A DNA stretch of 64,000 bases from Niveibacterium umoris (GTDB taxonomy: Bacteria; Pseudomonadota; Gammaproteobacteria; Burkholderiales; Rhodocyclaceae): NCBI RefSeq assembly GCF_014197015.1, contig NZ_JACIET010000002.1, positions 310,001-374,000 on the forward strand, given 5' to 3'. The notes under the pieces are model-generated. The model was given only the letters and a program-made list of their open reading frames with translations, was not told the DNA's origin and did no database searches. Both the position numbers and the translations under genes were made by a program. Below are positions 19,791 through 28,400 of the stretch, one piece after another; the stretch's first letter is position 1; every line of letters starts with the position of its first letter.

Positions 19791-20684
19791 CTACTCGCCA
19801 AGTTTGTCTGCACTCTGCAGTTGGGCGCGGTAACGTTTGCGCTCGCCCTCTGGCAGCATCGCGCCGTATTGATCGCGCAGTTTCTGTTTCGCGGTGTCCA
19901 TACCGGAAAGCGCATTGACCGCTGAAATCACGTCGCGCCCGAGCGGGCTGCGACTGCATGAAACATAGGTGGGGATCATGTCAGGCGCCTCGACCAGACC
20001 AAAGTAGTCGAACTCGCCGAGTTCCGGCAGGTCGCGCCGCAACTGCTCTACCTCGATTGCGTAGCCCAGCGTGACGTCGACGCGGCCGCGCCCGACCAGT
20101 CGCAGCAGGCCAGCCAGCAGGCCATGCTCGGTAAAGTCGAGAACGGTGCCGGGGTGCTCCGCCCGCATCCGCTCGATAACGTCGTCGAGCTCCTTGCCGA
20201 ATCGCCGTTTCGGCAGGGTTCCAAGGGTTACGCCGCCGCGTTCGAGCAATCCACTCAGGCTCACCTCGCCGTCCTTGTCACGCTGCCAGCCGCTTGGCGG
20301 CGTGTAGCCCTTGCGCGCAATCAGCACCGGCGCGAGTTGCCAGAAGTAGGGTTTGTTCGAAAACACCGCGAAGGATTCGCGTTCCGGCACGCGCAACATG
20401 GAAAGCGTACACACCGGCTGCCCGGTCTTCATCAGCACGAACATGCGCTCCGTACCGCTGATCTCGATCTGGTGGCGAAATTCGGGCAAGCGCCGGATCA
20501 ACGTATCGAGGTACTGGTCGCGCAGCCCGGTACCGCGGTTCGGACCTTCAAGCACATGGTAGGGAACGAAATCGAGCACCAGCCAGCGCACCTGCGGCAG
20601 TTCCGCCGACGCCAGTGACGGAAGCGTCGTCAGCAGCGCAGCGAGAAGATTCGCCAGAAGTTTCGCCACCGTATGCCGGCCCAC
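19791..20684 (-). CDS. Periplasmic solute-binding-like protein (TIGR02285-like)
   Basis: About 297 residues from a GTG at 20684. That start has GGAG eight bases upstream and gives a clean signal peptide (VAKLLANLLAALLTTLPSLASA). Longer in-frame starts run into the LysR gene. The mature protein resembles extracellular solute-binding family 3 proteins of the TIGR02285 type (CTLSMLRVPERESFAVFSNKPYFWQLAP, then RVDVTLGYAIEVEQL). The ligand is unknown, and no transport permease lies beside it. A second protein of similar type is at 40283-41044. Confidence 0.75.
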   Translation of the reverse strand: MGRHTVAKLLANLLAALLTTLPSLASAELPQVRWLVLDFVPYHVLEGPNRGTGLRDQYLDTLIRRLPEFRHQIEISGTERMFVLMKTGQPVCTLSMLRVPERESFAVFSNKPYFWQLAPVLIARKGYTPPSGWQRDKDGEVSLSGLLERGGVTLGTLPKRRFGKELDDVIERMRAEHPGTVLDFTEHGLLAGLLRLVGRGRVDVTLGYAIEVEQLRRDLPELGEFDYFGLVEAPDMIPTYVSCSRSPLGRDVISAVNALSGMDTAKQKLRDQYGAMLPEGERKRYRAQLQSADKLGE

Positions 20685-20754
20685 AATCCGTGCTCCGTGT
20701 TCGATCGGAATCTTGCGAGCATAGCTTTCCGCGCGCGGCGGCGCGAGGGCGTCA

Positions 20755-21663
20755 TTAGGCTTTGACGGTCTCGACCGACGCCTTGACGAATGCGAGAAAG
20801 GCCTCCGCGACCGGCGACAGGCGCTTCTCGCGCCGCGTGACCAGGTACCAGCGCGAGCGGATGGGAAAGCCCTGCACCTGCAGCAAGGCCAGTCCGTCAT
20901 GCTGCGGATCGCGGTCGAGCGCGTGGCGCGACAGCACGGCGATACCGTAGCCGCCCGCCACCGCCTGCTTGATCGCCTCGTTGCTGCCCAAGGCCATGCG
21001 CACCTGAGGCACGAAACCCCATTCGGCAAAGGCGCGTTCGCAACTGATGCGGGTGCCGGAACCCGGTTCGCGCAGGATGAATCGTTCCTGGCTCAACACC
21101 CCGCGCGGCGCCGGCCGGGTGCGCTTGGCAAGGGGATGCGCGAGCGCACCGACCAGTACCAGCGGATTCTCCAGCAGGGGCTCGGTGCGCAGATCGAGGT
21201 GCTCGGGCGGCGCAGTCATGATCACCAGATCGTCGAGGTTCTGTTCGAGTCGGCTGACGATCCTGTCGCGATTGGCGACCTCCAGCGAGACCTCGATAGC
21301 CGGGTAGCGTTCGCTGAAGGGACCCAGCAGTCGCGGGATGAAGTATTTGGCGGTGCTCACCACCGCCACACGCAGGCGGCCCCGCGTCAGGCCCCGCAAA
21401 CCGTCCACCTCCATCTCGAAGGCGTCCCAGCGATCGAACAGATCACGGCAGGTCTGGGCCAGGCGCTCACCGGCTTCGGTAAGGTGCAGCTTGCGCCCGG
21501 TGACTTCGTAAAGCGGCAGGCCCACGCTATCGGCGAGCTGCTTGAGTTGCATCGATACGGTGGGCTGGGTGACGTGCTGCTCACGCGCCGCGGCGGTGAC
21601 GCTGCCTGTCTCTGCCAGCGCCAGAAACAGGCGCAGCTGACGCAAGGTCGCATGCATCGCCAT
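20755..21663 (-). CDS. LysR-family transcriptional regulator
   Basis: 302 residues. The N-terminal winged HTH is TLRQLRLFLALAETGSVTAA...VTQPTVSMQLKQLA, followed by a LysR substrate-binding domain to the end. It is divergent from the SbtA-type bicarbonate permease with only about 95 bases between starts, and a dyad and a T-N11-A box lie between them. It probably regulates that permease, in the manner of the CbbR/CysB-like group; the effector is unknown. The start may be at MAMH or at the second Met two codons on. Confidence 0.9.
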   Translation of the reverse strand: MAMHATLRQLRLFLALAETGSVTAAAREQHVTQPTVSMQLKQLADSVGLPLYEVTGRKLHLTEAGERLAQTCRDLFDRWDAFEMEVDGLRGLTRGRLRVAVVSTAKYFIPRLLGPFSERYPAIEVSLEVANRDRIVSRLEQNLDDLVIMTAPPEHLDLRTEPLLENPLVLVGALAHPLAKRTRPAPRGVLSQERFILREPGSGTRISCERAFAEWGFVPQVRMALGSNEAIKQAVAGGYGIAVLSRHALDRDPQHDGLALLQVQGFPIRSRWYLVTRREKRLSPVAEAFLAFVKASVETVKA

Positions 21664-21671
21664 TTCTCTAT

Positions 21672-21713
21672 GGCTTTCATCTGAATAATCGATTTTTCAT
21701 GATGCCATCGATT
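21672..21713. promoter_or_regulatory. Probable LysR operator region between regulator and permease
   Basis: It contains the T-N11-A box TTCATCTGAATAA (21676-21688) and a perfect inverted repeat AATCGAT (21687-21693) / ATCGATT (21707-21713). The box sits just upstream of the lysR start, fitting autorepression with activation of the divergent permease. This is inferred from position and pattern. Confidence 0.5.
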
Positions 21714-21759
21714 GCCTAGGATCGCACCCACTCCAGAACCAAAAATCGGGCACCTTCTG

Positions 21760-22737
21760 ATGAACGCGTTGCAAAACCTGCTTGACCCCGCGATCCTGTT
21801 CTTCGTATTCGGCATCCTTGCCGGGGCGTTGCGCTCGAACCTCGAAATTCCACCCGCGATCGCGAAATTCCTCTCGCTCTACCTGCTGATGTCGGTCGGC
21901 CTCAAGGGCGGGTTCGCGTTGGCCCACAGCGGGCTTGGCGCAAACGTACTGATTGCGCTCGGCGCTGCCTTGCTGCTTGCGCTGGTGATTCCGGCGATCG
22001 GCTACCTGCTGCTCGCGCGCATCGTGTCGCGCTATGACGCTGCGGCCATCGCGGCGACATACGGTTCGGTGAGCGCCGTCACTTTCATCGCCGCGACGCA
22101 GTTCCTCTCGCGCAACGGCATCGACTTCGGCGGCCACATGGCGGTCGCACTGACGCTGATGGAAACCCCGGCGATCATCATGGCGGTGGCGCTCGCCGCG
22201 CATGCCCGGCGCATCGAAGGCCGCGCCGACAATGCGGCGGCATCGCACAGCACCGGCGAACTGCTGCGCGAAGCCTTGACCGACGGCAACCAGCTCTTGC
22301 TGCTGGGCAGCCTTGCGGTGGGGGTGCTCACCGGCGACGCCGGCAAGGCCGTGATGGAGCCGTTCTCGGGCAACCTGTTCAAGGGCATGCTGGCGCTGTT
22401 CCTGATGGACATGGGCCTGACCGTTGCGCGCAATCTGGGTGGACTGCGCGGCACATCGCCCCTGCTCGTCGCGTACGGGCTCGCCGGGCCGCTGGTGCAT
22501 GCCGGCCTCGCGATCGCGCTGGCCGCACTGTTCGGACTGCCGGCCGGTGACGCGACACTGCTGGCCGTGCTCGCTGCCAGTGCCTCCTACATCGTGGTGC
22601 CCGCCGTCGTACGCGAGGCGATTCCGGAAGCGCGGCCGGGTTTGTACTTCGGCATGGCGCTGGGGCTGACCTTCCCCTTCAACATCCTGATCGGGATACC
22701 GCTCTATTCCGCGGCAGTCACCCGACTCTGGTCATGA
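21760..22737 (+). CDS. SbtA-type sodium-dependent bicarbonate permease
   Basis: 325 residues with about ten hydrophobic segments in an inverted-repeat arrangement typical of the SbtA family (formerly DUF897): LLDPAILFFVFGILAG at the N-terminus, YLLMSVGLKGG, SVSAVTFIAATQFL, ALTLMETPAIIMAVAL, LFLMDMGLTVARNLG. It would import bicarbonate or a related anion with sodium across the inner membrane. The ATG at 21760 begins MNALQNLL. It is divergent from a LysR regulator, and its stop overlaps the start of the DUF6671-like gene (ATGA). Confidence 0.87.
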   Translation: MNALQNLLDPAILFFVFGILAGALRSNLEIPPAIAKFLSLYLLMSVGLKGGFALAHSGLGANVLIALGAALLLALVIPAIGYLLLARIVSRYDAAAIAATYGSVSAVTFIAATQFLSRNGIDFGGHMAVALTLMETPAIIMAVALAAHARRIEGRADNAAASHSTGELLREALTDGNQLLLLGSLAVGVLTGDAGKAVMEPFSGNLFKGMLALFLMDMGLTVARNLGGLRGTSPLLVAYGLAGPLVHAGLAIALAALFGLPAGDATLLAVLAASASYIVVPAVVREAIPEARPGLYFGMALGLTFPFNILIGIPLYSAAVTRLWS

Positions 22738-23582
22738 TCGGGCGACGCATCGCGAGCCACTGGTCAGGTCAGACGGCGCTGCTGCCCACGCTGCATGGCA
22801 AGGGCCGGGCGCTCGGTGCGGCGCTCGGCCCTGCGCTCGGGATCGCGGTGGAGGAAGTGTCGATCGACACCGACCGCTTCGGCAGTTTCAGCGGCAGCAT
22901 TCCGCGACCCGACGGCGCACTTGCTGCGCTGTCGGCGAAAGTGGCCGCGTGCCGGGAGGCCCGCCCGGATGCCCGTATCGTCATCGCATCGGAAGGCAGC
23001 TTTGGCCCCCATCCCGCGATGCCGTGGCTTGCGGTCAATATCGAGTACCTGCGTTGGCACGAGCTCGACGAAGACTTCGAGCTGACGGTGAGCAGTGCGA
23101 GCCTGCGGCCGATGCACCGCACCCACACGCTTTCACGGCTCGAAGAGCTTGAAACCGCGTTGCCGGCCTTTGGCTTTCCGGCGCATGGCCTGATGGTGGC
23201 AGCGCCGGGTGCGGCGGTCGCCCATAGCACCGGCATCACAACCGTCGGGGCATTGTGCGAAGTGCTGGCTTCGACGCTGGCAAGCCACGGCGCAGCCGAA
23301 CTGCGCAGCGACTTGCGCGCGCACCTGAACCCGACACGCATGCGGCACATCACACGCGCCGCATGGCGGCTGGCGAACCGCCTCCGCACGGCCTGCCCCG
23401 ACTGCGGGGCACCGGGTTTCGGCGAGGCCGTGGCGGTGCGCGGCTTGCCCTGCGTCGCCTGTGGCTTTCCGACCTCCGAGCCGGCGGGCCGGCGCTGGCG
23501 CTGCCTGCGCTGCCCGTACACCTGCGAGCGCGTGCGCACTGGCTTTGCCGACGCGCTGCGCTGTCCGCTCTGCAATCCCTGA
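22734..23582 (+). CDS. DUF6671-like protein with double zinc ribbon
   Basis: 282 residues. The first 210 form a globular domain with no named motif (a notable stretch is IASEGSFGPHPAMPW). The C-terminus has four CxxC-type knuckles (CPDCG near 220, CVACGFP near 238, CLRCPYTC near 254, CPLC at the end), so it probably binds two zinc ions. The start overlaps the permease stop by four bases, which strongly implies co-expression. Function is unknown; a role with the bicarbonate permease is inferred from coupling only. Confidence 0.72.
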   Translation: MIGRRIASHWSGQTALLPTLHGKGRALGAALGPALGIAVEEVSIDTDRFGSFSGSIPRPDGALAALSAKVAACREARPDARIVIASEGSFGPHPAMPWLAVNIEYLRWHELDEDFELTVSSASLRPMHRTHTLSRLEELETALPAFGFPAHGLMVAAPGAAVAHSTGITTVGALCEVLASTLASHGAAELRSDLRAHLNPTRMRHITRAAWRLANRLRTACPDCGAPGFGEAVAVRGLPCVACGFPTSEPAGRRWRCLRCPYTCERVRTGFADALRCPLCNP

Positions 23583-23634
23583 AGGCCGTCGTCGGACGAT
23601 GGTAAGGTGTGCAGGTCCGTCCACTGGATCCAGC

Positions 23635-24621
23635 ATGACCACCGACAATCCCCACCCTTACGCGCGGCTCACGCCCGACACACTGCTCGACGCGGTGGAG
23701 TCGCTTGGCCTGCGGGCGGACGGACGCTTGCTTGCGCTGAACAGCTACGAGAACCGGGTCTGGCAGATCTGGATCGAGGACGAGGCACCGCTGGTCGCGA
23801 AGTTCTACCGGCCGGAACGCTGGAGCGACGCCCAGATCCTGGAGGAGCATGCCTTCGCCCGCGAGCTGGCGGACGCCGAGATCCCGGTCGTGGCGCCGCT
23901 CGTGTTCAACGAGTCGACCCTGCATCGCCACGGCGGCTTTCGCTTCGCGCTGTTTCCAAGGCGCGGGGGCCGTGCGCCCGAGTTTGACCGCCCGGACGTG
24001 CTCGAATGGATCGGGCGCTTCCTCGGCCGCATCCACGCGCGCGGCGCGACGCACGCTTTCACGCATCGGCCAGCACTCGACATCGCGAGCTTTGGTGAAA
24101 CACCGCGCGACTGGATCGCCGCGCACGGCTGCGTACCCACCGACCTGCTCGAGAGCTGGAACACCACGGTGGCACACGCGCTGGCCGGCGTGCGACGCTG
24201 TTACGAGCGTGCAGGCGAAGTCGGCACGCTGCGGCTGCATGGCGACTGCCACGCAGGCAACATCCTGTGGACCGACGACGGGCCGCATTTCGTCGACTTC
24301 GACGATGCCCGCAACGGCCCGGCGGTGCAGGACCTGTGGATGTTGTTATCGGGCGAACGCGCCGATCAGCAGCGGCAGCTGTGCGACGTGCTGGCCGGCT
24401 ACGAGGACTTCGCCGAGTTCGACCGGCGCGAGTTGTACCTGATCGAAGCGCTGCGCACGCTGCGGCTGCTGCACTATGCGTGCTGGATCGCCAGCCGTTG
24501 GGATGACCCGGCCTTCCCCGCCGCCTTCCCCTGGTTCGCAACGCAGCGCTGGTGGCAGGACCAGATTCTCGCGCTGCGTGAACAGATTGCCCTGATGGAC
24601 GAGCCGGCGCTGGTCGTCTGA
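23635..24621 (+). CDS. srkA: SrkA-like serine/threonine protein kinase (stress response kinase A)
   Basis: 328 residues of the APH/SrkA (YihE/RdoA) kinase-like fold. ALNSYENRVWQI is the nucleotide loop and PLVAKFYRPERWSDAQILEEH contains the catalytic Lys. LHGDCHAGNILW (Brenner motif) and FVDFDDARNGPAVQDLWMLL hold the catalytic and metal Asp residues. In E. coli SrkA counters MazEF-linked stress death and is linked to the Cpx/Dsb response. The length matches the E. coli protein (328). It starts MTTDNPHPYARL at 23635. Confidence 0.9.
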   Translation: MTTDNPHPYARLTPDTLLDAVESLGLRADGRLLALNSYENRVWQIWIEDEAPLVAKFYRPERWSDAQILEEHAFARELADAEIPVVAPLVFNESTLHRHGGFRFALFPRRGGRAPEFDRPDVLEWIGRFLGRIHARGATHAFTHRPALDIASFGETPRDWIAAHGCVPTDLLESWNTTVAHALAGVRRCYERAGEVGTLRLHGDCHAGNILWTDDGPHFVDFDDARNGPAVQDLWMLLSGERADQQRQLCDVLAGYEDFAEFDRRELYLIEALRTLRLLHYACWIASRWDDPAFPAAFPWFATQRWWQDQILALREQIALMDEPALVV

Positions 24622-24652
24622 ACCGCTTTCCACTTGTTCCGTGAGGCCAAGC

Positions 24653-25381
24653 ATGCCGCTCGACGAACGCCGCGTCGCCCTCTTCATCGACGCCGATAAC
24701 GCGCCCGCCCTCTACATCGACGTGATCCTCGCCGAGTTGGCGCGCCACGGTACGGTTTGCATCCGGCGCGCCTACGGCAACTGGAAGAGCGATCGCCTCA
24801 ATGGCTGGGAGGCGGTGCTGAACCTGCATGCGATCCAGCCCATGCACCAGATCGACTACACCAAGGGCAAGAACGCGACCGATCTTGCGCTCGCGATCGA
24901 CGTGATGGATACGCTGTATTCGCGCGAGATCGATGTCTTCGCGATTGCCTCGTCCGACTGCGATTTCACACCGCTGGCGACGCGCTTGCAGGCGGCCGGG
25001 AAGCGGGTGATCGGCTTTGGCGAACGCAAGACGCCCATCGCGCTTGTAAACGCTTGCTCGACCTTCCTCTATCTGGAGCAGGAGGCGAGCGGCGAGGCGC
25101 CCGAGGAGGTCACGTCCCCTGCGCCGAAGGACGCCAAGGCGTTGAAGGGCGATGCGCGGTTGATGAACCTGCTGCGCAATGCCGTGCGCGCGGCCGAGGA
25201 TGATCAGGGCTGGGCGGCGTTGGCGAAGGCCGGGGCGTTGATCGGCAACCAGGCATCGTTCGACTCACGCAACTACGGCTACAAGAAACTGGTGGATCTG
25301 TTCGAGGCCATCGACCTGTTCGAGGTCACGCGCCGGGAAGGCCATCCGTTCGTGCGCGACAAGAAACGCAAGACAGGGTGA
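24653..25381 (+). CDS. NYN (PIN-like) domain protein with C-terminal OST-HTH/LOTUS domain
   Basis: 242 residues. Residues 5-150 are a NYN/LabA-type PIN-fold domain with acidic motifs RVALFIDADNAP, GKNATDLALAIDVMD and ASSDCDFTPLA, expected to coordinate metal for RNA cleavage. After a short Ala/Pro linker, residues about 165-240 look like an OST-HTH/LOTUS RNA-binding domain (LRNAVRAAEDDQGWAALAKAG, FDSRNYGYKKLVDLFEAI). It is probably an RNA-processing or -silencing nuclease. ATG 24653 follows GAGG. It converges on the pil operon with a shared terminator. Confidence 0.87.
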   Translation: MPLDERRVALFIDADNAPALYIDVILAELARHGTVCIRRAYGNWKSDRLNGWEAVLNLHAIQPMHQIDYTKGKNATDLALAIDVMDTLYSREIDVFAIASSDCDFTPLATRLQAAGKRVIGFGERKTPIALVNACSTFLYLEQEASGEAPEEVTSPAPKDAKALKGDARLMNLLRNAVRAAEDDQGWAALAKAGALIGNQASFDSRNYGYKKLVDLFEAIDLFEVTRREGHPFVRDKKRKTG

Positions 25382-25415
25382 GTTGCACTGGCGCGTGACA
25401 GCACGCCACAAAACA

Positions 25416-25450
25416 GAAAGGCCGTCGCTTTCGTGACGGCCTTTCTTTTT
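25416..25450. terminator. Strong bidirectional terminator between NYN gene and pil operon
   Basis: A 12-bp stem AAAGGCCGTCGC / GTGACGGCCTTT with one G-T pair and a TTTC loop. It is followed by CTTTTT on the plus strand and flanked by A-rich sequence, giving T runs on the minus strand too. It ends both convergent transcripts. Confidence 0.88.
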
Positions 25451-25488
25451 GGGCTCTCCCTGAAACGGAGCGCCTTGCGGCGTTTGAC

Positions 25489-28400
25489 TCAGCGCCCGAC
25501 GAAGTTCTTGATCAGACCAAGCAGTTCCTCTTCGTTGTACGGCTTGCCAAGATAGTGATTCACACCGATCTCGAACGCGTAGTTGCGGTGCTTGTCGGCC
25601 ATACGCGAGGTGATCATGATGATCGGCAACGGACGCAGGCGTTCGTCGGCGCGGATGTTGCGCGTCAGGTCGAAGCCGTCCATCCGCGGCATTTCGATAT
25701 CGAGCAGCATCACGTCCGGCATGGTTTCGACCAACTGCTCCAGCGCATCGACACCATCCTTCGCGGTAACCACGCGATAGCCTTCGCGTTCGAGCAGGCG
25801 GCTGGTGATCTTGCGAACCGTGAGCGAATCGTCGACCACCATCACCGTCGGCACATACGCGGTATCGCGCACCGGTTCGGCTGGCGCCTCGCCTGCCGCT
25901 ACCGCGGCTTCCACCTTCGCAATGGCCACCTGCGACTGGACGGCAAGCACCACCGGATTGACGATCAGCGAGATCTCGCCGTCCGCCAGCACGGTCGCAC
26001 CGCTGAAGCCCTGCAAGCGCGTGAACTGCGGCCCGGCGTTCTTGACCACAATTTCCTGGTTGCCCCGCAGTTCGTCGATATACAGCGCAATCGCATCGGT
26101 ACCGACACGCAGCAGGAGCACCCAATGGAATCGACCGGCTGCCGGTTGCGATTTGCTGTCGCCCAGCAAGCGCGGCAGGTAGTAGAACGGGTACTTCTGA
26201 TCCTTCCACAGCGCGAAACCACGCGCACGCATTTCGTCAAGGGCGTCCTGCTTGAGCTCGAGCACCTGCTCGACCATGTTCGACGGGATCGCGAAAGTCC
26301 GCTCGCCAGACCGCACCAGCAAGGCCTGCGTCACCGCCAGGGTCAGCGGCAGGTGAATCACGAAGCGCGCACCCTGGCCCTGCACCGAGCCGACGTCGAT
26401 ACGGCCACCGACACCGGTGGTCTCGTTCTTCACCACGTCCATGCCGACGCCACGGCCGGCCACCTCGGACACCTTCTCGGCGGTGGTGAAACCTGCCTCG
26501 AAGATGAACTGGGTCAGGCGTGCTTCGCTGACTGCCTCGCCCGGCGTAAGCAGGCCGCGCGACTCGGCGCGATTGCGGATGCCCGCATAGTCCAGACCGC
26601 GGCCATCGTCCGCCAACTCGATCGCGACTTCGTTACTGCGCTGGGTCACGCTGAGCGTTATCTGGCCGATCTCGGGCTTGCCCGCCTCGCGACGCTGTTC
26701 CGGCAGCTCGAGGCCGTGCGCAACCGCGTTGCGCAGCAGGTGCTCGATCGGCGCGGTCATCTTGTCCAGCACGCCGCGGTCGATTTCGATGCTGCCACCA
26801 CGTACGTCAAGGTTGGCACGCTTGCCGAGCTCCTTCGCCGTCTGTCGTACCACGCGATAGAGACGATCCGACAACTCGTCGAACGGCACCATTCGCACGC
26901 CCATCAGCGCTTGCTGAAGATCGCGCGACAAACGCCCCTGTACATGCAGCGCGGTATCGGCGGCATCGAGGTTCTTCAGCAAGTTCTGCTGGATCGTCGT
27001 GACGTCACCGACCGACTCGGCCATCATCCGCGTCAGTTCCTGGAAGCGGGTGAAGCGGTCGAATTCGAGCGGGTCGAAATCCGCGTGCTGGTGTTCGGCT
27101 TGAGCGACGCGCGTCTGCATCTGCGTTTCGGCCGCGATTTCGACCTCGCGCAGCTGGTTGCGCAGACGAATCACGTTTTCCGTAAGATCGAGCAGCGAGC
27201 GACGCAGTGTGCGGAGTTCGCCTTCGATCCGGGTACGCGCGATCGAGATTTCGCCGGCCTCGTTAACGAAGCGGTCGACCATGTCGGAACGCACGCGCAG
27301 CGTTGCGCGCGGACCGGCCTGGCTCTCGGCGTCCTCGACAGAGACCATCGCCGGCGCGGCCGGCTTCGGAACTGCCACCGGCGCCTGGGCGGCTTCGCCG
27401 CCCTCTACTGGCGCTTCGATCGGAGCAGGTGCCGGCGCCGGCGTTACGGCCGGCGCGATCGCGGGTTCTCCGCGCTCCATGCGGCGCAGCATATGGCCGA
27501 CCGCATCGAGACCGTTTTCCATCTCATCGGCGAGTTGGTTGCCCGCCAGACCGGAATCGCGTGCATGCAGCAAGCGGTTCTCGATGCCGTGCACAAACTC
27601 GCCGAGCGTCATGGCACCAGCCATGCGCGCGCTGCCCTTGAGGGTGTGGAGCAAACGTGCGAACGCTTGCGCACCCTCTTCGGCCTCTGCTGCGTTGTAG
27701 AGCTTGCGCGCCTCGCCGGCGAGGTCACGCATCAGTTCGTGCGCTTCTTCAAAGAAGATCGGCAACAGTTGTTCGTCGAGGTCATCGCGAACGACGGCGC
27801 GCTCGGGCTCCGGCGCCTCGGGCGCCAGTACCGCTTGCTCAACGTAGTCAGCAACCGGCGCCTGATCGAACTGCGCTTCCGTGCGCTCGGCCTCAGGTGC
27901 GGCGAGTTCGTCCAGTTGAGCGGTCGCCTCGGCCGTTTCGGGCTCCAGCAACGCGGCGCCGCTTTCGGGCTCGACAGTCGGCTGAGCTTCCGCTTCGACT
28001 TCCTGCTCGAGGGCTGCGAGCGGCTCTGAGGGCTGTTCTTCCTCGGGTTCGGTGTGCGCAACCACGGCCTCGAGCGCGTCAACCAACTCGGGGGTATCAA
28101 GCGGCAGGATCCGCGCATCGATTTCGGCAATCATCGCCTCGAGGCGCTGCCCGCTTGCGCTGAACAGATCGGCCTGCTCCGGCGTCGGTGCACGCTCGGC
28201 GAGGTGAAGCTTGGCGAGGGCATGTTCGAGCGCCTTTGCCAAGGCGCGGACCGCATCGACCCTTGCGGTGCCCGAGATGCCACCGAGCGTGTGCGCCGCG
28301 CGGATCACCGGCTCTTGCGGTATCAACACCGGGTTGTGCTGGAAGCGCGGCAACTCCTCGCGCAGCGTCTCGATGTGCTGATGTGCTTCCGCGATGTAGA

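Noticed and set aside
25555-28029. An 824-codon plus-strand frame inside pilL
   Set aside because: The minus strand encodes unmistakable CheA, CheW and receiver domains here; the plus frame is a codon-bias shadow.
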